Below are positions 5,733 to 10,031 of a DNA stretch of 10,031 nucleotides, piece by piece (position 1 is the stretch's first letter; every line of letters starts with the position of its first letter). A program made the translations under genes and the position numbers. Below the pieces are notes generated by a model. The model was given only the letters and a program-made list of their open reading frames with translations. It had not been told where the DNA came from and made no database searches. Origin of the DNA: JBAYJS01 sp041664985 (GTDB lineage: Bacteria; Patescibacteriota; Patescibacteriia; Buchananbacterales; UBA6539); the NCBI GenBank assembly GCA_041664985.1, contig JBAYJS010000038.1:1-10031 (forward strand), given 5' to 3'.

Positions 5733-5762
5733 ATCTTAAGCTATTTTTATTGAAAATGTCAA
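5733..5762 (-). promoter_or_regulatory. Sigma70-type promoter for the cupin transcript
   Basis: On the minus strand TTGACA (5762-5757), an 18-nt spacer and TAAGAT (5738-5733, 4 of 6). Transcription would start near 5726 and give a leader of about 170 nt before the cupin ATG, containing the dyad and both ribosome sites. Confidence 0.5.
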
Positions 5763-5840
5763 GAATTAATTAATCTAATTTAGTGAAAAAATATGTGTTT
5801 TAATTTAAACTTAAAATTAAAAAATTCTTATTTACTCTAA

Positions 5841-5869
5841 TTAACAGATCAGCTTAAATATTGTATGAT
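5841..5869 (+). promoter_or_regulatory. Promoter of the CARDB surface protein gene
   Basis: TTAACA (5841-5846), a 17-nt spacer and TATGAT (5864-5869), each 5 of 6 to consensus. The start would be near 5876, giving about 28 nt of leader to the ATG at 5904. The spacer from about 5740 to here is very AT-rich and otherwise empty. Confidence 0.55.
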
Positions 5870-5903
5870 ATAAGTATTGATTAAAATTGCTAATTTTATC
5901 AGT

Positions 5904-7748
5904 ATGACTTGGCAAAAATATTTTTTTACCATTACTCTGGGATTATTTTTTATCGGACAGGGTATTTTTATTATCCCAAATTTGGCCAAAGCCAGCGATG
6001 CACCGGCGGATTTGCTGGTTGATAGTATTTCTTTTTCGCCTACCGAACCAAACGCCAAAGACAACGTGACTGTTACCGTTTCGATCAAAAATGCCGGCAC
6101 GACAAATTTAGTTGATTTTACCGGCATAAAAAGCATCCAGTACAATTTACCCGATTTTACTACAACCAATAATGTTTTAAACACCATTAGCCGCAATCCG
6201 ACCGCTTCGGCGCCGATCAAGCCGGGTGAATCTTTTACTTACACCATCAAAGGTTACTTTACCAAATCAGGCAGCAAAACCATGTCTTTTATGATTGATG
6301 CAAATTATTCAATTGAAGAATCCAATGAAAGCAACAATTATAAAACTCAAGAAGTCACCGTTAAACTGTCCACTGCCGAGCAAACTCAAATGGATTTGAT
6401 CGCCAAAAATATTACAGTTTCGGTTTACCGACCGTTGGTTGGCGAAAAAGTTACGATTAATGTCCAAGGATTTCTTTCCAGCACCTCAACCCTGGCGGCT
6501 ATCGGTAAACCTTCATATTCTTTTGCCGGATTTACTTTAATAAACGACGTAACCAAAACAGTCGTTCCCTACCCGACTGAAAATAACCCCTGGTCAATGC
6601 TGCAAAATTTTGAATATACGGCGCTAGGTTATTTTACCAGTGAAGGCACTAAATCATTATCATTTACCGTTAATCCACCCAGCGGCTATACCGATTATAA
6701 TACCGGCAATAACACCGCTACCACCACAGTAACCGTTGATCCGATTCTGGATTTGTCGCTTGAGTCAATGAAAGTTGAAAAATCAACAACCACCGACTCG
6801 TTGGTCAATTTAACCGCTAATATTAAAAATAAAGGTAACGCTTTTACTTCCCCGTTTAGCGTTAAAGTTTTATTAAATGACACTTTTATCAATAATTATT
6901 CTTACAGCAACGGTTTAAAAAACGGCGAGACTAAAACTCACAACAGCACTATTTCCTTGGCTCAATTTAAAACCGGCACCAATGCAATCAGAGTTGAGCT
7001 GAGTGAAATTTCGGGTAAAGAAGTAAATTTAAACAACAATTCGTCAACTGCTAATTTTATCACTACCTCAACACCGGCGGTAGTAACTCAACCCGAAACA
7101 GAAACCGAATCAGAATCAACGTCAACACCAAAAACCGATACTTCAATTTCGTCTTGGACGACTTTAGAAAAATCTTTAGTCAGCACTATTGATCAAAATT
7201 TAACTCAAAGGCTAAAGGGCTATATTCTTTTACAAGTTCAGGCTAATGGCCAAGCCTGGTATTTGGATCCGGTAACCGGCCAAAAATATTATCTGAAAGA
7301 CGGCCCGACTGCTTATGAAGCTTTGAGAAAGTTTGGCTTAGGTATTACCGACACTGACTTGGCCAAAATTCCAGTTGGTATTGAAGACCGGTTTTTTGAT
7401 ACCGATACCGACGGTGACGGTTTAAATGATACGCTTGAAGAAAGTCTGGGCACTGACCTAAATAAACCCGATACTGACGGTGACGGATATACTGACAAGG
7501 CTGAAATTCAAAGTAATTACAATCCACTTGGCACCGGCACCAAAACCATTGATGCCAACCTGACCAACCGACTGAAGGGCAAAATTGTTTTACAAGTTCA
7601 GTCTTTGGGTCAAGCTTGGTATATCAATCCAAAAGACGGCAAGCGCTATTATTTAAAAGATGGCCAGGCCGCTTACGAAATTATGCGATTTTTAAGTTTA
7701 GGTATTACTAATACTGATTTAAGAAAAATTAGCGTGGGTGAACTTTAG
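5904..7748 (+). CDS. Exported surface protein: three CARDB-like domains, two 61-residue modules, Asp-rich calcium-type segment
   Basis: 614 residues from the ATG at 5904. A TTG at 5877 in frame would add nine residues, but it falls at the predicted transcription start, so I prefer the ATG. Residues 1-30 are a signal peptide (hydrophobic 8-26, probable cleavage after AKA, 30). Three CARDB-like Ig domains follow at about 36-153, 164-278 and 281-385, marked by SIKNAGTT, the ESNESNNY and TGNNT ends and NIKNKGNAF. A Thr/Glu/Ser linker (386-421) leads to module 1 (432-492, RLKGYILLQVQANGQAWYLD). Next is a thrombospondin type 3-like segment with DTDTDGDGLND and DTDGDGYTD (about 499-535), expected to bind calcium. 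Module 2 (552-612) closes the protein. Modules of the RLKG..LLQV...G.AWY..P..G..YYL kind recur at the ends of CPR surface proteins, role unknown. There is no wall-sorting signal or C-terminal membrane anchor, so it is secreted or held by binding. Confidence 0.88.
   Translation: MTWQKYFFTITLGLFFIGQGIFIIPNLAKASDAPADLLVDSISFSPTEPNAKDNVTVTVSIKNAGTTNLVDFTGIKSIQYNLPDFTTTNNVLNTISRNPTASAPIKPGESFTYTIKGYFTKSGSKTMSFMIDANYSIEESNESNNYKTQEVTVKLSTAEQTQMDLIAKNITVSVYRPLVGEKVTINVQGFLSSTSTLAAIGKPSYSFAGFTLINDVTKTVVPYPTENNPWSMLQNFEYTALGYFTSEGTKSLSFTVNPPSGYTDYNTGNNTATTTVTVDPILDLSLESMKVEKSTTTDSLVNLTANIKNKGNAFTSPFSVKVLLNDTFINNYSYSNGLKNGETKTHNSTISLAQFKTGTNAIRVELSEISGKEVNLNNNSSTANFITTSTPAVVTQPETETESESTSTPKTDTSISSWTTLEKSLVSTIDQNLTQRLKGYILLQVQANGQAWYLDPVTGQKYYLKDGPTAYEALRKFGLGITDTDLAKIPVGIEDRFFDTDTDGDGLNDTLEESLGTDLNKPDTDGDGYTDKAEIQSNYNPLGTGTKTIDANLTNRLKGKIVLQVQSLGQAWYINPKDGKRYYLKDGQAAYEIMRFLSLGITNTDLRKISVGEL
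7197..7379 (+). repeat. Coding repeat, copy 1 of the 61-residue module
   Basis: Begins NLTQRLKGYILLQVQANGQA and ends DLAKIPVG. It is identical to copy 2 at 40 of 61 residues by my count. The DNA has diverged well beyond the protein, so the duplication is old and under selection. Confidence 0.8.
7557..7742 (+). repeat. Coding repeat, copy 2 of the 61-residue module
   Basis: Begins NLTNRLKGKIVLQVQSLGQA and ends DLRKISVG, one residue plus Leu before the stop. The invariant core is GQAWY..P..G..YYLKDG..AYE..R....GIT.TDL.KI.VG. Confidence 0.8.
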
Positions 7749-7777
7749 TAAATTAGAAAATCAATTGAATCGATATT

Positions 7778-7806
7778 TTGACCGATAAAAAAATTTACGC
7801 TATACT
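7778..7806 (+). promoter_or_regulatory. Strong sigma70-type promoter for the structured RNA and antiporter
   Basis: TTGACC (7778-7783), exactly 17 nt, then TATACT (7801-7806), each 5 of 6 to consensus. It is the best-formed promoter in the window. Transcription should start near 7813, just before the structured region. Confidence 0.7.
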
Positions 7807-7812
7807 TAAATT

Positions 7813-7908
7813 GCCTTGGCTGCTGCGGAGTAATGAAGCGATAGGTCTCAAAAGAGCGCTTCAGCACAAAGAAACAGCAGTAATTACAACCGGCTTTTGC
7901 CGGTTTTT
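7813..7908 (+). ncRNA. Structured RNA between a strong promoter and an intrinsic terminator: candidate riboswitch leader or small RNA
   Basis: About 96 nt. P1 pairs CTGCTG (7820-7825) with CAGCAG (7875-7880). P2 pairs TGAAGCG (7834-7840) with CGCTTCA (7857-7863). P3 pairs CTC (7847-7849) with GAG (7854-7856) around an AAAA tetraloop and stacks directly on P2, leaving the 6-nt bulge ATAGGT (7841-7846). The large internal loop between P1 and P2 is purine-rich on both sides (CGGAGTAA; GCACAAAGAAA), as ligand-binding RNA loops often are. A separate terminator hairpin follows at 7888-7908, and the antiporter ATG is 24 nt later. No open frame fills it. Either a cis-acting attenuation element for the antiporter or an independent small RNA. 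It does not match any riboswitch class I can recall. Confidence 0.6.
7888..7908 (+). terminator. Intrinsic terminator in the antiporter leader
   Basis: AACCGGC (7888-7894), TTTT loop, GCCGGTT (7899-7905), then T to 7908. A strong GC stem with a T-run. It could end the surface protein transcript as well, but it lies 140 nt after that stop and 82 nt after a separate strong promoter. Confidence 0.8.
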
Positions 7909-7932
7909 ATTAATAAATATTGGTTTTAAATT

Positions 7933-8889
7933 ATGACTATTCCCATTATTTTACTAACTTTTGGTTTGGTTATTTTAATTTTTGGCGCTGAAATTTTAGT
8001 TCGCGGTTCGGCTTCTTTGGCCAAGAAATTCGGCATTCCTCCACTGGTAATCGGCCTGACAATTGTTGCTTTTGGTACTTCTGCACCGGAATTAATAGTT
8101 AATATGTATTCTGCCTACAAAGGCAGTGCCGACATTGCCATTGGTAATATTATTGGCAGTAATATCGCTAATATTCTTCTTATTCTTGGTATTTGCACAG
8201 TAATCGCTCCCTTAAAAGTAAAAAGTAATACTGTTTTTAAGGAAATCCCTTTTGCTTTATTGGCGCTAGTTTTAGTTTTTACTATGGGCAACGACATCTT
8301 TTTTGATCAAACCAATTTTAACGCTATTACCAGAACCGATGGCTTTTCTTTAATTGCTATGTTTGCTATTTTTATGATTTACACCTACGGACTGACAAAA
8401 ATCAATGACAGCGAGAGCGAAAACATAAAAGCTTATTCCGAACTATCATCCATTTTGATGACCATTGGCGGATTAATATTTTTATTTATTGGTGGCAAAG
8501 TACTGGTTGATAATGCCGTAATTTTAGCAAAAATTGCGGGCCTATCAGAAGCTTTAATCGGCTTAACTATTGTAGCCGTTGGCACTTCTTTGCCGGAATT
8601 AGCAACATCTGTTATTGCCACCATTCACCATCACGACGATATCGCTATTGGCAATATTGTTGGTTCCAATATTTTTAACGTCTTTTGGATTTTAGGCCTA
8701 ACCGCCACCTTCCTCCAATTGCCTTTCAATGTAAATGTTAATTTTGACGTTTTAATTTCAGTGATTGCCACTTCATTATTATTCTTAGCGATGTTTGTTG
8801 GCAAACGTCACCGACTTGACCGCTGGCAAGGAATTTTATTTCTGATATTATACGTCAGCTATACCGGTTACTTAGTCTATCGCGGCTAA
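7933..8889 (+). CDS. Na+/Ca2+ exchanger-family antiporter (CaCA superfamily, YrbG-like)
   Basis: 318 residues, the usual length of bacterial YrbG-type exchangers, and hydrophobic nearly throughout (about ten membrane helices). Both signature alpha-repeats are intact and inverted in topology. Alpha-1 is GLTIVAFGTSAPELIVNMYS (41-60) plus GNIIGSNIANILLILG (71-86); alpha-2 is GLTIVAVGTSLPELATSVIA (210-229) plus GNIVGSNIFNVFWILG (240-255). The ion-site acidic residues E53 and E222 are present, as are N77 and N246 in the GSN motifs. The family exchanges Na+ or H+ for Ca2+ across the cytoplasmic membrane, normally exporting Ca2+; substrate here is inferred. A hydrophilic loop (about 155-168) joins the two halves. 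No Shine-Dalgarno sequence is seen; a terminator and structured RNA lie in the leader, suggesting attenuation control. It ends at a strong shared terminator. Confidence 0.93.
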   Translation: MTIPIILLTFGLVILIFGAEILVRGSASLAKKFGIPPLVIGLTIVAFGTSAPELIVNMYSAYKGSADIAIGNIIGSNIANILLILGICTVIAPLKVKSNTVFKEIPFALLALVLVFTMGNDIFFDQTNFNAITRTDGFSLIAMFAIFMIYTYGLTKINDSESENIKAYSELSSILMTIGGLIFLFIGGKVLVDNAVILAKIAGLSEALIGLTIVAVGTSLPELATSVIATIHHHDDIAIGNIVGSNIFNVFWILGLTATFLQLPFNVNVNFDVLISVIATSLLFLAMFVGKRHRLDRWQGILFLILYVSYTGYLVYRG

Positions 8890-8900
8890 AAAGCTTTTAA

Positions 8901-8929
8901 AAACCAGCATTAACATGCTGGTTTTTTTT
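8901..8929. terminator. Bidirectional intrinsic terminator between convergent genes
   Basis: AAACCAGCAT (8901-8910), TAAC loop, ATGCTGGTTT (8915-8924), T-run to 8929 for the antiporter. On the minus strand the same stem is followed by five T, and so can end the msrB operon. Confidence 0.85.
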
Positions 8930-8954
8930 ATAATATAACTTTTTGATTCTAAAA

Positions 8955-9644
8955 TTATTTCAAAAAAGGTTTATCTAAATTGCCGGTATCAGAATAGCCA
9001 CGACTTTCCCAATAGCCCTCAAAATCTTGATCACTGGAAAACTCGATTTCAGAGATCCATTTAATCCATTTGTAGCCCCATTTACTTTCTGCCACTAATT
9101 GAAACGGAAATCCTCTTTCCGGCAAAAGTTCAGCTTCGTTCATTTTATAAGCCATAATAATATCATTGTCATAAAAATAACTCAAAGGAAAAGACGTTGA
9201 ATAACCGTCGACTGATCGAAAAATTACTGTCTTGGCCTGATTAGTTGGTTTAACTTGATCAAATAAATCCCGCAATAATATGCCTTGCCAAAGAATTGTT
9301 ACCGACCAACCCTCGACGCAATTCAATTTAACCACTTTTTTTTGACTGGCAAAATTTTTGATGATTTGGTCATAGCTAAAACTTTTGGGATTTTCAATCA
9401 GCCCTTTAATTTCTAATTTATAATTTTCTTTATTAACATACTGAGGTCCTTTGATTGAATTTTCAAAAAAATCATTAACCGAGGACAAATTTTGGCCTTC
9501 ATAATTATTAATTTCCACAACATTTAAATGGCGCCTGCCCTTGGCCTTATTCCATTCAACCAAAACATAATCACTGGCAGCGATTACCACAATGACCAAA
9601 AAAATAATTAGAACAAAATCAATTGGTTTTAATTTTTTAATCAT
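8955..9644 (-). CDS. Membrane-anchored molybdopterin oxidoreductase, sulfite oxidase fold (SUOX/MsrP-like)
   Basis: 229 residues. One membrane helix (about 9-27) is followed by a single oxidoreductase_molyb domain (about 70-203). Diagnostic parts are KVVKLNCVEGWSV (103-115) with C109 in the place of the Cys that ligates molybdenum, W119-x-G121, RSVDGYSTSFPL (143-154), and ERGFPFQLVAESKWGYKWIKWISEIEF (176-202), the typical HGFPLRLV...KYGYK..KWL..I block. Proteins of this fold include sulfite oxidase and the periplasmic methionine sulfoxide reductase MsrP (YedY). No twin-arginine motif precedes the helix (MIKKLKPIDF), although cofactor-loaded relatives usually leave through Tat, so export route and side of the membrane are unclear. 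The ATG overlaps the end of msrB by 8 nt, so the two are translationally coupled, which favours a role in repairing oxidised methionine. No MsrQ-like partner is seen here. Confidence 0.88.
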   Translation of the reverse strand: MIKKLKPIDFVLIIFLVIVVIAASDYVLVEWNKAKGRRHLNVVEINNYEGQNLSSVNDFFENSIKGPQYVNKENYKLEIKGLIENPKSFSYDQIIKNFASQKKVVKLNCVEGWSVTILWQGILLRDLFDQVKPTNQAKTVIFRSVDGYSTSFPLSYFYDNDIIMAYKMNEAELLPERGFPFQLVAESKWGYKWIKWISEIEFSSDQDFEGYWESRGYSDTGNLDKPFLK

Positions 9645-10020
9645 TTTTTTCTTTGTTTAAATTTAAACAAACCGAATTAATACAATACCGTTTACCGGTT
9701 TGGGTCGGCCCATCTTCAAAAATATGTCCCAAATGTGAACCGCAATTATTACAAATAACTTCCGTTCTTTTCATACCGCCGCTTTGGTCGGCTAAAAACT
9801 TGACTGCACCGGGGATGGCCGAATCAAAGCTTGGCCAGCCGGTACCCGAATCAAACTTAGCATTAGACAAAAATAATTCCGCCTGGCAAGCGGCACAATT
9901 ATAAATTCCCTCCTCTTTAGAATTATAATATTTACCGGAAAAAGGCGCTTCCGTTTGTTTTTGCCTCAAGACTTTATATTGTTCTGGCGTAAGTTTGTCT
10001 TTAAAAATGTCTTTTTCCAT
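9637..10020 (-). CDS. msrB: Peptide-methionine (R)-S-oxide reductase MsrB
   Basis: 127 residues, full length for a single-domain MsrB. It reduces the R epimer of methionine sulfoxide in proteins. All family marks are there: the two zinc CxxC pairs (C42/C45 and C90/C93), FDSGTGWPSF (56-65), SHLGHIFEDGP (95-105) and the catalytic RYCINS with C113. The usual resolving Cys in the SGCGWPSF position is Thr (T60), but C118 lies five residues after the catalytic Cys where most members have a small or non-Cys residue, and might take over. No signal peptide, so cytoplasmic. Starts at the ATG 10020-10018; its upstream region is cut by the window. It is the first gene visible of an operon with the molybdopterin oxidoreductase, overlapping it in ATGATTAA. 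Confidence 0.96.
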   Translation of the reverse strand: MEKDIFKDKLTPEQYKVLRQKQTEAPFSGKYYNSKEEGIYNCAACQAELFLSNAKFDSGTGWPSFDSAIPGAVKFLADQSGGMKRTEVICNNCGSHLGHIFEDGPTQTGKRYCINSVCLNLNKEKND

Positions 10021-10031
10021 ATTAAATATGA

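Noticed and set aside
5877..5903. TTG start extending the CARDB surface protein by nine residues
   Set aside because: It would sit at the predicted transcription start, and the ATG at 5904 gives a cleaner signal peptide.
7820..7880. Match to the yybP-ykoY manganese riboswitch
   Set aside because: GGAGTA in the internal loop recalls its GGGGAGUA element and the downstream gene type would fit. The second conserved loop and the multi-helix arrangement are absent, however.

Overview
The window looks like part of a Patescibacteria (CPR, Parcubacteria-like) genome. The native DNA is AT-rich. Its genes mostly lack Shine-Dalgarno sequences, and several sit directly behind a TATAAT box. The surface proteins carry N-terminal signal peptides and repeat or peptidoglycan-binding modules common in this group. 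A 20-bp near-palindrome of a type I associate with CPR intergenic DNA is also present. This placement is inference; there is no rRNA or marker gene here.

Layout: 1-643 (minus) holds two overlapping genes for small membrane proteins, the second cut by the window edge. 656-1179 has no convincing gene and carries GC-rich patches, inverted repeats and a terminator-like hairpin. 1180-1867 (plus) holds a four-helix membrane protein (DUF2975-like) and a 57-residue helical protein. 1988-4147 (plus) encodes a 719-residue exported protein: PA14-like domain, two nearly identical Ig-like repeats, a fibronectin-like domain and a C-terminal peptidoglycan-binding domain. 4280-5554 (minus) is a compositional island, a GC-rich gene for a cupin protein related to class I mannose-6-phosphate isomerase, with its own promoter, strong Shine-Dalgarno sequences and terminator. 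5904-7748 (plus) is a second large exported protein: three CARDB-like domains, then two copies of a 61-residue module around an aspartate-rich calcium-binding-like segment. 7778-7932 contains a strong promoter, a compact structured RNA and an intrinsic terminator, directly in front of a Na+/Ca2+ exchanger-family antiporter (7933-8889, plus). 8955-10020 (minus) is a two-gene operon: methionine-R-sulfoxide reductase MsrB, then a membrane-anchored sulfite-oxidase-fold molybdopterin oxidoreductase.

How it fits together: most of the window serves the cell envelope. Two exported proteins carry Asp-rich, calcium-type loops, a Ca2+ exporter-family gene sits beside one of them, and the msrB operon suggests repair of oxidised methionine. 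The most interesting items are the structured RNA in front of the antiporter, the foreign-looking cupin gene, the molybdoenzyme-msrB pairing in a lineage usually thought to be metabolically minimal, and the recurrent TATAAT-6-nt-ATG layout that suggests leaderless transcripts.
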